Source: Roseibium porphyridii (GTDB lineage: Bacteria; Pseudomonadota; Alphaproteobacteria; Rhizobiales; Stappiaceae). Taken from it: a DNA stretch of 64,000 bases. The notes beneath the pieces are model-generated. The model was given only the letters and a program-made list of their open reading frames with translations. It searched no databases and was not told the DNA's origin. Shown in pieces: positions 7,948-16,949 of the stretch. The position numbers and the translations under genes are program-made. The DNA lies in contig NZ_CP120863.1 of NCBI RefSeq assembly GCF_026191725.2, positions 4,196,001 to 4,260,000 on the forward strand. The letters run 5' to 3'. Positions within the stretch are counted from its first letter, which is position 1, and each line of letters opens with the position of its first letter.

Positions 7948-8598
7948 TTAGGCCGGAACCTTGGTTTTGCGCAAATACGGCAGAACGGTCTCAAACGAAC
8001 CGAACTTTGCCTTGGCATCTTCGTCACTTACGGTCGCCGGGATGATTACGTCCTGACCGACTTCCCAGTTGGCCGGTGTTGCAACACCCTTGCCTGTTGT
8101 CTGCAGCGCATCAAGCGCACGCAACACTTCGGCAAAGTTACGGCCGACCGTCATCGGGTAGGTCATCGACAGTTTCAGCTGCTTGTCCGGTCCGATAATG
8201 AAAACCGAACGCACAGTCGCACTGTCTGCAGGTGTACGCCCATCCGGCAGATACGCTTCTGACGGCAACATGTCGAAGGCCTTTGAAACTTCCAGCCCCT
8301 CGTCGGCAATGATCGGAAAACCGGCAGCAGCACCACCGACCTTTTCAATATCGGCTTTCCACTTCTTGTGATCATCCGCGCTGTCGACCGACACGCCGAT
8401 CACCTTGGTGCCCCGCTTTTCCCATTCCGCTGCAAGCTGTGCAACAGCGCCGAACTCAGTGGTGCACACCGGGGTGAAGTCTTTGGGGTGACTGAACAGG
8501 ATCGCCCAGCTGTCGCCGATCCAGTCATGGAAAGTGATCTGACCATGGTCGGTTTCAGCTGTGAAATTCGGAACTGTATCGTTGATACGAAGTGACAT
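7948..8598 (-). CDS. 1-Cys peroxiredoxin (Prx6 class)
   Basis: A 216-residue cytosolic thiol peroxidase that reduces H2O2 and organic hydroperoxides. The peroxidatic cysteine is Cys45 in DFTPVCTTEFG. I see no second cysteine, and the long C-terminal extension (GRNFAEVLRALDALQ...ATPANWEVGQDVIIPATVSDE) is that of the Prx6 class rather than of 2-Cys AhpC. Enzymes of this class need an outside thiol to regenerate. ATG at 8598 has AAAGGACAC upstream. It appears monocistronic. The 352-bp region upstream (8599-8950) must hold its promoter, but no clear OxyR or other site stands out. Confidence 0.92.
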   Translation of the reverse strand: MSLRINDTVPNFTAETDHGQITFHDWIGDSWAILFSHPKDFTPVCTTEFGAVAQLAAEWEKRGTKVIGVSVDSADDHKKWKADIEKVGGAAAGFPIIADEGLEVSKAFDMLPSEAYLPDGRTPADSATVRSVFIIGPDKQLKLSMTYPMTVGRNFAEVLRALDALQTTGKGVATPANWEVGQDVIIPATVSDEDAKAKFGSFETVLPYLRKTKVPA

Positions 8599-8950
8599 GT
8601 GATGTGTCCTTTCAGTCTTCGTGGATCGGAGGCGGAAGGCGAATGATCAGCCCTGCTTGATGAGTTCGGCTTGATGTTTAGTGCATGTTCGGCACTTGGT
8701 CCAATGCGGCAATGAGTACCTTTACCGAGAAAACCCAGCCGAACCGAAATGCTCACGGAACTGACCTTGGTCTGTTTCACTCGATATGCATTCTCAGCCA
8801 AGCACTTTCAAGGAGCCAGTTGTGCCGCGCTCAACGAAAACAACCACCAAATGAGCTCATTTGAATTGGCGTCAAATCGACACTCTGTAAAACGCTAGGC
8901 AAGTTTGAACCAGCCCCGCTGCCGGGGCCCTTGAAGAGCAGACAACAAGC
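8599..8950. other. Gap between the peroxiredoxin gene and the end of the SnoaL-regulon operon
   Basis: No coding sequence is supported here. It holds the peroxiredoxin promoter region and, near 8913-8928, a short GC hairpin (GCCCCG, loop CTGC, CGGGGC) followed on the minus strand by TGGTTC. This could be a weak end signal for the long operon whose last gene stops at 8951. Nothing else recognisable is seen. Confidence 0.4.
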
Positions 8951-9646
8951 TCACGTTCGCGCTTTTTCGAACGCGGTCCATGCGGCTTGAAATTTCTCGA
9001 AATTGAACCCTGGTTCGCGCGCAGGGCCCAAAACCAGCATTTCTGTTTCCAGAAGTTTTCGGATGGCATTTGCAAGGTTTGGCAAGACCGCATCCGGTAT
9101 CACAAGTGCACCGTGGCGGTCAGCGTGCACAAGTTCACCTGGGTGAATATCAAGGCCAAAGATCTTCACGGGCGTGTCGATTTCCTTCACATGCACATAT
9201 CCATGGCTCGGGCCGATGGATCCGGCGACAACCGGAAACCCTTCAGGCAAGTCGCCAAGATCGCGCATGACGCCATTGGTGAGTGTGCCTGCCAGATCAA
9301 ACCCCTTGTGCAGCGTTGTGTTGATCTCCCCCCAGAAGGCACCAATCGCATTTGGATAGTCGAGGTCTTCGACAACCGTTATCGCCGGACGTGGACCTTC
9401 CGACATATAGCGGTAGTAATCCATACGCCGAGCCTTGATAACCTCGGCCGGCTCCGTTGGCGGTGCCAAAGCGGAGATCTTTGCCGTTCTTGCAATTCCG
9501 ACCATCGCGCCGGCCTCTGGCGCGGAACACAACATTGTGCCACGCGTGAAGCGATTGAAACCCCGCCCTCCTTCGGCGACTTCGATTGCGTTGCAGACAG
9601 TCGGGGTATCGACGGATTTCAGGAGGTCGATGAGGTCAGTATCCAT
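8951..9646 (-). CDS. RraA-like aldolase/decarboxylase family protein
   Basis: A 231-residue protein of the RraA / 4-hydroxy-4-methyl-2-oxoglutarate aldolase family. The conserved part runs through GTLTNGVMRDLGDLPEGFPV (about residues 118-137, with the Arg-Asp pair that in HMG aldolases holds substrate and metal) and ends with DIHPGELVHADRHGALVIP. True enzymes of this fold cleave 4-hydroxy-2-oxo acids to pyruvate or decarboxylate oxaloacetate; others only bind RNase E. Here the catabolic setting favours a lyase acting late in the pathway. It is the last gene of the long minus-strand operon, and its start overlaps the hydrolase stop (TGATG). The actual substrate is not known. Confidence 0.8.
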   Translation of the reverse strand: MDTDLIDLLKSVDTPTVCNAIEVAEGGRGFNRFTRGTMLCSAPEAGAMVGIARTAKISALAPPTEPAEVIKARRMDYYRYMSEGPRPAITVVEDLDYPNAIGAFWGEINTTLHKGFDLAGTLTNGVMRDLGDLPEGFPVVAGSIGPSHGYVHVKEIDTPVKIFGLDIHPGELVHADRHGALVIPDAVLPNLANAIRKLLETEMLVLGPAREPGFNFEKFQAAWTAFEKART

Positions 9647-10338
9647 CAGATTTCCAGCCAGGTTTTAAACGCCTCGTTGACAGCGTCAGGTTGTTCAAGT
9701 GTCGGGAGATGCCCAGCACCTTCCACGACCGTCAAAGTCGATCCGCTTATGAGGTCATGCATCAGTTCGTGTCGGTCGAGCGGGCAAAGCCTGTCTTCGG
9801 CGCCCATGAGGATCAGGGTCGGACACGCGACTGCGGCCAAGGTCTTCTGTTGATCCGGCCGCGTCTGCAAGGCCCGTGATTGGCGTTCGAATACACCAGC
9901 CCCCAGATCCAGCGCCATATTCATGCAGAGATCCAGGACATCCTGGCGACGCGGTCCGTTTGCCAGATAATTGGGCTTCAATTCGTCTCTCATGACGTCC
10001 TTGAGGCTGCCGGCCCGGACCTTGTCTATCTGCGGTTCACGGCCTTGCTTGACCTCATCGAGTTCGGCGCGCGGATTGGTGTCGAGCAATGCAAGCCTTG
10101 CAACGCGCTCCGGCGCTTGGCGGACAACTTCCATTGCCACAATGCCGCCCATTGAAAGGCCGGCGAGCGCGAAACGAGAAGGCGCATTTTGCAGGATTTC
10201 TTCGGCCAGTTCACCGATGCTCGCATGCCCTGTCACAGGCGCCAGATGCAATGGCACCTTGCCCGACAATTCGGCGATCTGCGGTCCGTAAAGACGCGCA
10301 TCACACATCATGCCGGGCAACAGGACCAAAGGTGTCAC
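9646..10338 (-). CDS. Alpha/beta-fold hydrolase
   Basis: A 230-residue hydrolase with the nucleophile elbow GLSMGG (about residues 69-74). The oxyanion region is LLPGMMCDARL near the N-terminus, the acid is probably in LMGAEDRLCPLDRHELM, and the histidine is in EGAGHLPTLEQPDAV. It resembles 3-oxoadipate enol-lactonase and related small carboxylesterases, but I cannot name a substrate. The start is GTG at 10338, overlapping the MetE-like stop as GTGA. Both neighbours overlap it, so it is translated as part of the catabolic operon, where it may open a lactone or ester intermediate. Confidence 0.83.
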   Translation of the reverse strand: MTPLVLLPGMMCDARLYGPQIAELSGKVPLHLAPVTGHASIGELAEEILQNAPSRFALAGLSMGGIVAMEVVRQAPERVARLALLDTNPRAELDEVKQGREPQIDKVRAGSLKDVMRDELKPNYLANGPRRQDVLDLCMNMALDLGAGVFERQSRALQTRPDQQKTLAAVACPTLILMGAEDRLCPLDRHELMHDLISGSTLTVVEGAGHLPTLEQPDAVNEAFKTWLEI

Positions 10339-11468
10339 GCACGCTCTCCGGCAATGGCAGCCCCTTCGGCGAGTGCGCCAAGCTTGGCATAGGCAATTTC
10401 AGGATCAACGGCACCAAAACCTGCAAATGTTCCGAAGCCACAATCGGAGCCCGCAATCACCCTATCTGAACCGACAATGTCGACAAACCGGTCGAGACGC
10501 TGTGCAACAGCTTCCGGGTGCTCGACAAAATTCGTTGTGGTGTCGACAACGCCCGGTACAAGGATCTTGTCCTCGGGAATTTCAGATTTTCGATCCCTGA
10601 AGACGGACCATTCATGAGCATGGCGAGGATTTGACGTCTCGAAGAGGACATACCTTGCTCGCGCGGACATCAACGTGGAAAACACCTTGTCCATGGAAAT
10701 ATCGCACACGTGCGGTCCTTCGTAGTTGCCCCAGCAAATGTGAATCCTCACATTGGCTGGATCAATGTTCTGCAGGGCATGGTTGAGAGCCTCGATATGG
10801 CTCGCAGCAATCTTCAGAAACTCTTCATCGGACAGATCGGTGAAGAGCATGTGCCGCGACAGGGCCAGGTCGGGACAATCCAGCTGCAAATCCAGCCCTG
10901 CACCAACGATTGTCTCATACTCCGCCTTCATGACCTCGGCCAGGGCTTCAAGGTAAGCCTCACGCGAAGAATAAAAGTCGTTCTGCAAAAAGAGCGAGAT
11001 CACCCCAGGGGACGCTGCATTCATAAAGCCGCGCTCGACTCCATTGGCTGCCATCGCCGCCTTCAGATTGGCGATGTCCTTTTCCAGCTCTCCCTGCCCT
11101 TTTGAACGAACTTCACCAGTACACATCGGCCGGGCGTATTTCGGAGTGCCGCCGCTTTCTGCGATGCGTTTCAGAAAACTCGGATAGAGCTTCAAGTCAG
11201 CAGGAGCATTGCGCGGACTGTCACCTGAAAAACCAGTGTATCGATCCTTCACGTAAGTCGCGTAAGAAATCTTGGAAGTCTCACCATCGCTTACAATGGA
11301 CACACCCGCATCCACCTGTTTGCGCACGGTGTCATTGACTGCTTCCGTCATTGCCGCATCAAACGCAGCGACTTCATAGTCGTCACCATTTTCCCGGGCG
11401 AATATGTAGTCGACGACTTTTTGCGTGCGGGGAAGCGATCCCACATGCGTGACTTCAATTTTGCTCAT
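10335..11468 (-). CDS. MetE-like zinc protein (cobalamin-independent methionine synthase C-domain family)
   Basis: A 377-residue single-barrel member of the UROD/MetE superfamily, half the length of full MetE because the N-terminal domain is absent. The zinc ligands of MetE are all present: His243 and Cys245 (RIHICWGN), Glu277 (VLFETSN) and Cys343 (GSDCGFGTF). Such zinc sites activate a thiol for alkyl transfer. Relatives include methionine synthases and epoxyalkane:coenzyme M transferase. The ATG at 11468 follows AAGGGGG with good spacing; the frame stays open to 11684 but that would run through the cupin gene. A methionine-synthase role is unlikely given the operon of ABC importer, GST and dehydrogenases; thiol-adduct chemistry on a catabolic intermediate is inference. 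Confidence 0.78.
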   Translation of the reverse strand: MSKIEVTHVGSLPRTQKVVDYIFARENGDDYEVAAFDAAMTEAVNDTVRKQVDAGVSIVSDGETSKISYATYVKDRYTGFSGDSPRNAPADLKLYPSFLKRIAESGGTPKYARPMCTGEVRSKGQGELEKDIANLKAAMAANGVERGFMNAASPGVISLFLQNDFYSSREAYLEALAEVMKAEYETIVGAGLDLQLDCPDLALSRHMLFTDLSDEEFLKIAASHIEALNHALQNIDPANVRIHICWGNYEGPHVCDISMDKVFSTLMSARARYVLFETSNPRHAHEWSVFRDRKSEIPEDKILVPGVVDTTTNFVEHPEAVAQRLDRFVDIVGSDRVIAGSDCGFGTFAGFGAVDPEIAYAKLGALAEGAAIAGERA

Positions 11469-11518
11469 GTGCATTTCCCCCTTGCGGAACAGGTAGGCCT
11501 GTCCATCAAAACTCAATG

Positions 11519-12484
11519 TCACCCGATCCAGGTTGGTCCGGCGGGGTCGGCTGTGTTCATAACTCTGAAGAGGCTGGCTTCTCCGCTCATCGACGGTTCC
11601 AGACGGTGCTCCAGTTCTGGCGGCACAGCGCAGGTGTCCCCCGGTGCCAAGACCTTCTCGCCACCTGTCCAGCTGAGTTTCCAATGACCGCGCATGACCA
11701 TCAGGATCTCGTGGCAGTTCAGCTTGTAGGCGGTATCGGGGATCGATCCGCGGGTCAGGAATTCGACTTCAAAACCCGGTTTGTCCTTGAGGAGTGCGTT
11801 TTCACCGATAACCTTACAGGGATTGCCAGCTGCAAGCGCCATCATGTCCCAGTATCGCGCGACATAATCGCGAACGACAGCGTCGTTGCCAGGTTCCGGA
11901 AACGCCTTGAGTTCTTCTTCGCTCAAGAGGGGCATCGGATTGACATCAGCAGGCAGTGACTGACCTTTTTTAGTGTCATAAAGAACGCCGTTTTCACCCA
12001 GCACAAGACCATGATCTGCGGCGTCTTCGATCACCTGTGGTGCCCAGGTCACCCCTCCGCCGGCATCGTCACCGCCAAGGATTGCCATGATCATCCCGTA
12101 GTCTGTACCGATGTTTTCAAAACCACGAAAGATTCCGGTCGGAATATTGAAGATGTCGCCTTCTTCAAGCACCATTTCCCCGGCCTTGCCCCAACGACCC
12201 CAGAAGAAACGCCAGCGCCCTTTCAAGACATAAAACACTTCGGCAGTTGTGTGCGAGTGAAGTGAATTCCGACACTTTGGCGGTTGTCCGGCGGCACCTA
12301 TGTTGAAGCCTGGCGTCTCTTTGATATGGACGTGCTGGTCCGGGCTTTCGGAAACACCGCCTCCAATGATCGTAAAGTTCTCCTTTTGATCGGAGCCCGG
12401 CGTATGGGCATCGATAAAGGCCGTACGGCAGGGTTTCAAATCGCCGTATCGGACGATCCGTGTTTCCATTTCTTCAGGGGTCAT
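11519..12484 (-). CDS. Bicupin protein
   Basis: A 321-residue protein with two cupin barrels. The first holds NSLHSHTTAEVFYVLKGRWRF (about residues 72-92), with the H-x-H and E metal ligands, and EEGDIFNIPTGIFRGFEN. The second holds NCHEILMVMRGHWKLSW (about residues 258-274) and PGDTCAVPPELEHRLEP. Bicupins of this shape include gentisate-type dioxygenases and metal-dependent isomerases and decarboxylases. The first domain keeps the better metal set. It lies between the MetE-like gene (51 bp downstream) and an NTF2-type gene (31 bp upstream) in the operon. The reaction is unknown; a dioxygenase or isomerase step is possible. Confidence 0.75.
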   Translation of the reverse strand: MTPEEMETRIVRYGDLKPCRTAFIDAHTPGSDQKENFTIIGGGVSESPDQHVHIKETPGFNIGAAGQPPKCRNSLHSHTTAEVFYVLKGRWRFFWGRWGKAGEMVLEEGDIFNIPTGIFRGFENIGTDYGMIMAILGGDDAGGGVTWAPQVIEDAADHGLVLGENGVLYDTKKGQSLPADVNPMPLLSEEELKAFPEPGNDAVVRDYVARYWDMMALAAGNPCKVIGENALLKDKPGFEVEFLTRGSIPDTAYKLNCHEILMVMRGHWKLSWTGGEKVLAPGDTCAVPPELEHRLEPSMSGEASLFRVMNTADPAGPTWIG

Positions 12485-12514
12485 AACGGAACCTGTTGGT
12501 GTTGTGGCTGGCGG

Positions 12515-13483
12515 TCAGCCTGTTTTCAGGACAATCTGTTTCCAGACCGCCGTTTCATCAAAAAGTACGTATTCACGGCGCAGGCCCCATGGGCCGAACT
12601 CGGCATGGGCAGCGCCCATCACATGGACCTCGGCACCGGACGGCTGTCCAAAGGCACCCCTGCCGTCATGTGTGCCCTGGAGCGACCAACGAAGTGCCGC
12701 ACGCGGTGGCATCAATGGGTCATCGCGCCCAATCTGGTGCTCGATATTGAATTCTGCTGACGGAAAGCTTGCACGCAGCCCCATCCAGAACCGGTCTGCA
12801 TCACCCCAGGAACAACCAGCAGCCCCACCAGGATAGGCAAGCTGGCAGGCTCGATCATATTCAGCTTCTATGGCTGCCATATCGGCATTCATGATCCGTG
12901 TGAGAATATCCGCGTACTTGGCGCCCCACTCATTGTCATTGCCTTTGCCCTTGTAAGGGCCTGGCTGGTCAATGGACGGCGTGAATGGAGGCACACAATC
13001 CTCAGGGCCGCCTTCACGCGCAATAAGGTCTCTCGCATAGTCTGCCGGTTCCCAGCCCATCTGGCGCACGATTGCGCCCTGATCTCGGATCAGCCACTCG
13101 TCATTGATCTGATTGTTGATCGCGTGACAGTCGGCGATGATCCGGTACCGGAGTTTCTTGCCGCTTGCCTTGCCGTAGACACCGTCGCCGAGATGGGTCG
13201 CTGTAGAAATGATCCGGTGAGACGACAGCATGCCTTCTTCAGGCGAACCGGACCAAATGACATCTTCTCCCAGAAGCGTGCGATCAGGAAACTCGGCAAG
13301 TGTTGCCATTGTCGCCCCGATAACGTCCTGGTTGCCAACAACGACAGACCCTGGCGAACGAACTACGATGTCGTCGGAATAGTAGTGATGAAGCGTGGCA
13401 ATCTTTCGCTCTTCCCAGATTTCCCGGGTGATCCCGATGATATAATCGGGAAAATCCTTCCAGCGCGGGTCAAAGCCTTTCAT
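12515..13483 (-). CDS. NTF2/SnoaL-fold protein, tandem domain, divergent member
   Basis: A 322-residue cytosolic protein made of two NTF2-like (SnoaL) domains, roughly residues 20-165 and 190-320. The first contains ATLHHYYSDDIVVRSPGSVVVGNQDVIGATMATLAEFPDRT, and the second AEYDRACQLAYPGGAAG. Compared with the other four family members in this region it lacks the closing ENWVxxDxxxxxxQxG motif (it reads LRREYVLFDETAVWKQI), so it is the most divergent. SnoaL-type proteins act as cyclases, hydratases, isomerases or epoxide hydrolases. It overlaps the LacI gene stop by 14 bp. No precise activity can be assigned. Confidence 0.72.
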   Translation of the reverse strand: MKGFDPRWKDFPDYIIGITREIWEERKIATLHHYYSDDIVVRSPGSVVVGNQDVIGATMATLAEFPDRTLLGEDVIWSGSPEEGMLSSHRIISTATHLGDGVYGKASGKKLRYRIIADCHAINNQINDEWLIRDQGAIVRQMGWEPADYARDLIAREGGPEDCVPPFTPSIDQPGPYKGKGNDNEWGAKYADILTRIMNADMAAIEAEYDRACQLAYPGGAAGCSWGDADRFWMGLRASFPSAEFNIEHQIGRDDPLMPPRAALRWSLQGTHDGRGAFGQPSGAEVHVMGAAHAEFGPWGLRREYVLFDETAVWKQIVLKTG

Positions 13484-14501
13484 TCGGCCATCCTTCCGGT
13501 ATACGTGCGGACCCGCGGATCATGAGCGGCCCATCAATCTTGATTTTCTGAACGTCCTTGCTGCCTTCCTCGATCCAGCCAAGCAGCGTGGAAACCGTCG
13601 CTTCCACCATCCGGTTGGAAGGTTGGCGCAACGTTGTCAGGTCGTACGCGGGCCAGGAAGAAAGAGGCACGTCATCGTAGCCGACGACCGAAACATCGCC
13701 TGGAACATCCAGTTTCAACTCAAACCGCAAAACGTCCATGACGGCGAAAGCCATATGATCGTTGCCGACAAAAACCGCGTCAGGGCGGTCCTCGCCCTTG
13801 AACATGTCTAGTGCTGCAGCGGCCGCCGTCTCACGCCTGTACATTCCGTCAACACAGGCCACCAGGTCCTGACCTGCTGCTGCCAGCCCCGCCCGGAAAC
13901 CTGCTTCACGGTCCCGCCCTGTTGAAGATCCAGCCCATCCGGCAATATGCGCGATGCGTTTGTGACCGCCGGCCACCAGGAATTCAGCAATCTTTCGGCC
14001 ACCTTCGAAATTGTTGGAGGTCACCTGATTGAGGCGCTCGTCATCCTGCCCACGGTTGAATAGCACCACTGGCACACCGGCGCTCGAGCAGCGAGAAGCA
14101 AGCTCGTTCGACATGCCGACCGAAGCGGTGATGATGCCGTCGACCTGGTAGTCGAGCAGTTCACCCATCACCTTGTCGATGCCGGCATCATCATTCGACA
14201 CCATGAAAACAAGAATGTGGTACCCGTGTGCCTGAAGGGCATTTGAAAGCTTTTCCAAAGCATCCGGGTAAAACTGGTTTTCCAGATAGGCCACAACGAG
14301 GCCGATGATGCGAGAGCGCCCCGTGATCAGTGAGCGGGCGAGAACATTTGGCCGATATCCAAGCTCCTCAGCCGCTTTCAGGACTTTGTCTGCCATTTTC
14401 GGAGACACGGAGGCACCTGGCGTGAAAACGCGGCTGACCGCCGACTGGCTGACACCGGCATGCCGCGCAACTTCAACTGAGGTGACTTTTTCGCTGCCCA
14501 T
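13470..14501 (-). CDS. LacI-family transcriptional regulator, local regulator of the operon
   Basis: A 343-residue regulator. The N-terminal helix-turn-helix is VTSVEVARHAGVSQSAVSRVF (about residues 4-24), followed by the hinge region GYRPNVLARSLITGRSRIIG and a periplasmic-binding-protein-like effector domain (residues 60-340). The ATG at 14501 overlaps the SDR stop as ATGA; the frame is open 5 codons further upstream. LacI members usually sense sugars or sugar-like ligands and bind palindromes with a central CG or a short spacer. Three candidate operators of one sequence type lie at 18333, 24324 and 24378, all in control regions of this same gene set. It would thus repress its own operon until the transported substrate, or a product of it, is present. 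Confidence 0.9.
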   Translation of the reverse strand: MGSEKVTSVEVARHAGVSQSAVSRVFTPGASVSPKMADKVLKAAEELGYRPNVLARSLITGRSRIIGLVVAYLENQFYPDALEKLSNALQAHGYHILVFMVSNDDAGIDKVMGELLDYQVDGIITASVGMSNELASRCSSAGVPVVLFNRGQDDERLNQVTSNNFEGGRKIAEFLVAGGHKRIAHIAGWAGSSTGRDREAGFRAGLAAAGQDLVACVDGMYRRETAAAAALDMFKGEDRPDAVFVGNDHMAFAVMDVLRFELKLDVPGDVSVVGYDDVPLSSWPAYDLTTLRQPSNRMVEATVSTLLGWIEEGSKDVQKIKIDGPLMIRGSARIPEGWPNERL

Positions 14502-15268
14502 CAATCTGCCGTCCAACCTCCGTCGATCAGCATGGACGTTCCGGTCACGAGGGACGATGCATCACTTGCCAGGTAAAGCACCGCGCCCATGATGTCTTCC
14601 ACAACGCCAGTGCGTCCCAACTTGATCTTTTGTTCGATCCATTTGACACGCTCGGGATTGTCGAAGGTCTGTTCGGTGAAGGGTGTTCGGATGAAGGTTG
14701 GGCAAATGGTGTTGACCCGCACCTGCTTGGGCCCGAATTCCAGGGCCATTGCCTTGGTGAAGCCTTCGACGGCAAATTTCGATGCACAATAGACTGCGCG
14801 ATCTATGCCACCGACATGCGCCATCTGAGATGACATGTTGATCAGGGAACCGGGTCTCCCCGCTTCGATCAGGCCCTTGGCGACACACTGTGTGATGAAA
14901 TAAGCGCCCCTCAGATTGACATTCATCACCGCGTCAAAATCTTCAGGCGTGGTTTGTGTCGCCGGAGTGTGCCGAGCAAGGCCTGCACTGTTTACAAGTA
15001 CGTCAAACGGCCCGTGCCTTTCCACGCTCACCTGCACCTCCAGCACATCGGCAATATCGAGCTGCAAAGCAGATGCATTCCAGCCTCGTCCATTGAGCGC
15101 TTCGACGGCCTCTTTGAGCTTTTCCTCGCGTCGGGCAGCCAGGACAACCTCGCCACCAGCTTCCGCCAATGCTGTGGCACAAGCCAGCCCGATACCGGAT
15201 GAAGCGCCTGTAACAAGGACACGTTTTCCAGCAAGAGAAAAACTTGGGGTGGAAGGAAGCTCGATCAT
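14501..15268 (-). CDS. SDR-family NAD(P)-dependent oxidoreductase
   Basis: A 255-residue classical short-chain dehydrogenase. The coenzyme motif TGASSGIG lies at residues 20-27, LVNSAG near residue 90, the catalytic Ser in LINMSSQM, and Tyr/Lys in YCASKFAVEG (about residues 160-169). The C-terminus reads YLASDASSLVTGTSMLIDGGWTAD. It is close in type to gluconate 5-dehydrogenase and 3-oxoacyl reductases. Arg in AARREEKL after the second strand suggests NADP(H), though this is weak. It overlaps its neighbours on both sides (ATGA with the LacI gene, 4 bp with the SnoaL gene). In this operon it probably oxidises a hydroxyl of the imported compound. Confidence 0.88.
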   Translation of the reverse strand: MIELPSTPSFSLAGKRVLVTGASSGIGLACATALAEAGGEVVLAARREEKLKEAVEALNGRGWNASALQLDIADVLEVQVSVERHGPFDVLVNSAGLARHTPATQTTPEDFDAVMNVNLRGAYFITQCVAKGLIEAGRPGSLINMSSQMAHVGGIDRAVYCASKFAVEGFTKAMALEFGPKQVRVNTICPTFIRTPFTEQTFDNPERVKWIEQKIKLGRTGVVEDIMGAVLYLASDASSLVTGTSMLIDGGWTAD

Positions 15269-16320
15269 TTAAGGGCCACTCCGGTGTCTGGGTCAAAGCC
15301 CGCACGGGCCTTGTTGAATTCCCGAAGACGATGGAAAACGTCAACATCGAGCTGCGCATAGGCGTCCAGCAGATCGACCAGCACCCAGTTTTCACGGATC
15401 AGTCCGTTCTCAAGTCTCCAAAAATCCAGGCTGCGCATGGTGATTTTCTTGCCGGAAGGCGCAATTCCCATCCAGCCGTCGTGCGAAACGGTCTGGATCA
15501 TGTTCGGCCAACCGGTCACGGCGGCATAATTTCTATCGCCAAAGAAGTGATACTGGACCTGATCCACGTATTTTCCTCGGTCCGGCATACCGTTGAGGAA
15601 TGGGATCTGGTGCCATTTGCGGAAGCCCTCGATGCCGCGTCCGGTCCCGATACCGGACGGGCCGTACCAGCTCATCCGAGGGTGCCAGAATCTCGGCATT
15701 TCCATAACTTCAGGGCCACCTTGCGAAGGGTGCCGCTTCATGTAAGTGAGCATATCGATAATGTGCTGACAAGTGACCTCGCCGGCGCTTGCGTCGTAAG
15801 GTCCTGGCACAATGCCATCGGCAGTGGCAGGTCCCGGAACTTGCCACTCCCTGCCTAGACTCGGTGCCATAGGCCAGGCGTTGGCCTGCATCATGACCTC
15901 CGGTATGTCCCAAAGAGCCTGAAACTCGACCACCTTGCCGTCGGCAAAACGGAAAAACTCGTGAAAACGCATGGCGACCTGGTGTCTGGTCGCCGGGATA
16001 TCGAGCCAGGGGCTCAAAAAAGAACCGGTGTAATACCCACCGCATCCGACCCAGTCATTGCCCTCAGGTGTCGGCCCGGCCATCACGATGGTATCGCGGC
16101 GCTCCAGGTCAGGTATGGCCTTGAACAAGGCAGCATAGGCCTTGTCATAAAAAGCGTCGCTTCCCGTCGTTTCGCCAATTGGATGGCAAAGACGAAACAC
16201 GGCATCCGGAGCACAAAGGTCGGTGAGCGCCTTGCGGACACTCACCTCCTCAAAATCGTACATCGCTTCGCGCAAGGAGGCGATGCGTTGCTTGTGCTGC
16301 GTATGCCTGTCCAGCATCAT
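15265..16320 (-). CDS. NTF2/SnoaL-fold protein, tandem domain
   Basis: A 351-residue protein with two SnoaL-like domains (about residues 20-170 and 190-335). The first contains LFKAIPDLERRDTIVMAG and GGYYTGSFLSPWLDIPAT; the second contains RMSWYGPSGIGTGRGIEGF, the SnoaL-type FLNGMPDRGKYV, and the closing ENWVLVDLLDAYAQLDVDVF. The MSWYGPSGIG and ENWVxxD blocks recur almost unchanged in the proteins at 18933 and 24444. Its start overlaps the GST stop (ATGA) and its stop overlaps the SDR start. Proteins of this fold catalyse aldol cyclisation, hydration, isomerisation or epoxide opening without cofactors. Its reaction here is unknown. Confidence 0.78.
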   Translation of the reverse strand: MMLDRHTQHKQRIASLREAMYDFEEVSVRKALTDLCAPDAVFRLCHPIGETTGSDAFYDKAYAALFKAIPDLERRDTIVMAGPTPEGNDWVGCGGYYTGSFLSPWLDIPATRHQVAMRFHEFFRFADGKVVEFQALWDIPEVMMQANAWPMAPSLGREWQVPGPATADGIVPGPYDASAGEVTCQHIIDMLTYMKRHPSQGGPEVMEMPRFWHPRMSWYGPSGIGTGRGIEGFRKWHQIPFLNGMPDRGKYVDQVQYHFFGDRNYAAVTGWPNMIQTVSHDGWMGIAPSGKKITMRSLDFWRLENGLIRENWVLVDLLDAYAQLDVDVFHRLREFNKARAGFDPDTGVALK

Positions 16321-16949
16321 GCGCCTGGCACCTTCATCGGCCAGAAATCGATCATGACATTCTTCTGAAAGGCTGGGCGTTCACACAGTCGGTCGTAATA
16401 TGCTTTGAGCCCCGGCAGATCCGCGCGATCAAACTCCAGCTCATAGTATCGGTACAGCAGACCGCCAATCTGAAAGTCGGCAAGGTTAAGCGTGTCGCCG
16501 CCGATATAGGGACCCTTTATCAACTGTTCGACAATGGTCATGGCTTGTTTAAGTGTTGCCTCTGCCGCAGCAATTGCGGCTACGTTCCGGTCTTCGACCG
16601 TGGTGCGCACAAATTGTATGAAAATGGTCGGGATAAGCGGGACATAGATGTGCTGCCTCGACATGTCTGCCCAGCGCTCGATCTGAGCAGCAGCCATCGG
16701 ATCAGAGGGATGATCGCCATATTTGCGCATGAGGTAACGCAATATGGTCATGGCCTCTGAGAGGGTCTGACCATCGTCTTCCAACACGGGCACCAGACCC
16801 AGCGGATTCATTGCAAGAAATTCCGCCGTGTCATTGCCGCCGAACGGCCCACCGACATCAAGACGTTCATAAGATATGCCCAGTTCTTCCAGGCACCAGA
16901 CGACGGGCTGAACATTGGCGGATGTCAGACGTCCATGGACTTTTATCAT
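16317..16949 (-). CDS. Glutathione S-transferase family protein
   Basis: A 210-residue GST with a thioredoxin-fold N-terminal domain (residues 1-80). This contains the active-site helix [14 protein letters not shown], the cis-proline strand [13 protein letters not shown] and the gamma-glutamyl-binding [10 protein letters not shown]. An all-helical C-terminal domain ([14 protein letters not shown]) follows. The closest general type is the bacterial theta-like GSTs. Its start overlaps the HisD-like stop and its stop the SnoaL start, so it is a fixed part of the catabolic operon rather than a detoxification gene. Together with the MetE-like zinc protein it hints at a glutathione-linked or thioether intermediate, which is inference. 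Confidence 0.85.
   Translation of the reverse strand: MIKVHGRLTSANVQPVVWCLEELGISYERLDVGGPFGGNDTAEFLAMNPLGLVPVLEDDGQTLSEAMTILRYLMRKYGDHPSDPMAAAQIERWADMSRQHIYVPLIPTIFIQFVRTTVEDRNVAAIAAAEATLKQAMTIVEQLIKGPYIGGDTLNLADFQIGGLLYRYYELEFDRADLPGLKAYYDRLCERPAFQKNVMIDFWPMKVPGA

Noticed and set aside
9646..10338. Protocatechuate-pathway enol-lactonase
   Set aside because: The fold fits, but no pca genes are present and the operon context points to another substrate.
11469..11684. Upstream extension of the MetE-like frame
   Set aside because: It would overlap the end of the bicupin gene by over 160 bp, has no ribosome site, and the family begins at MSKIEVTHVGSLPR.
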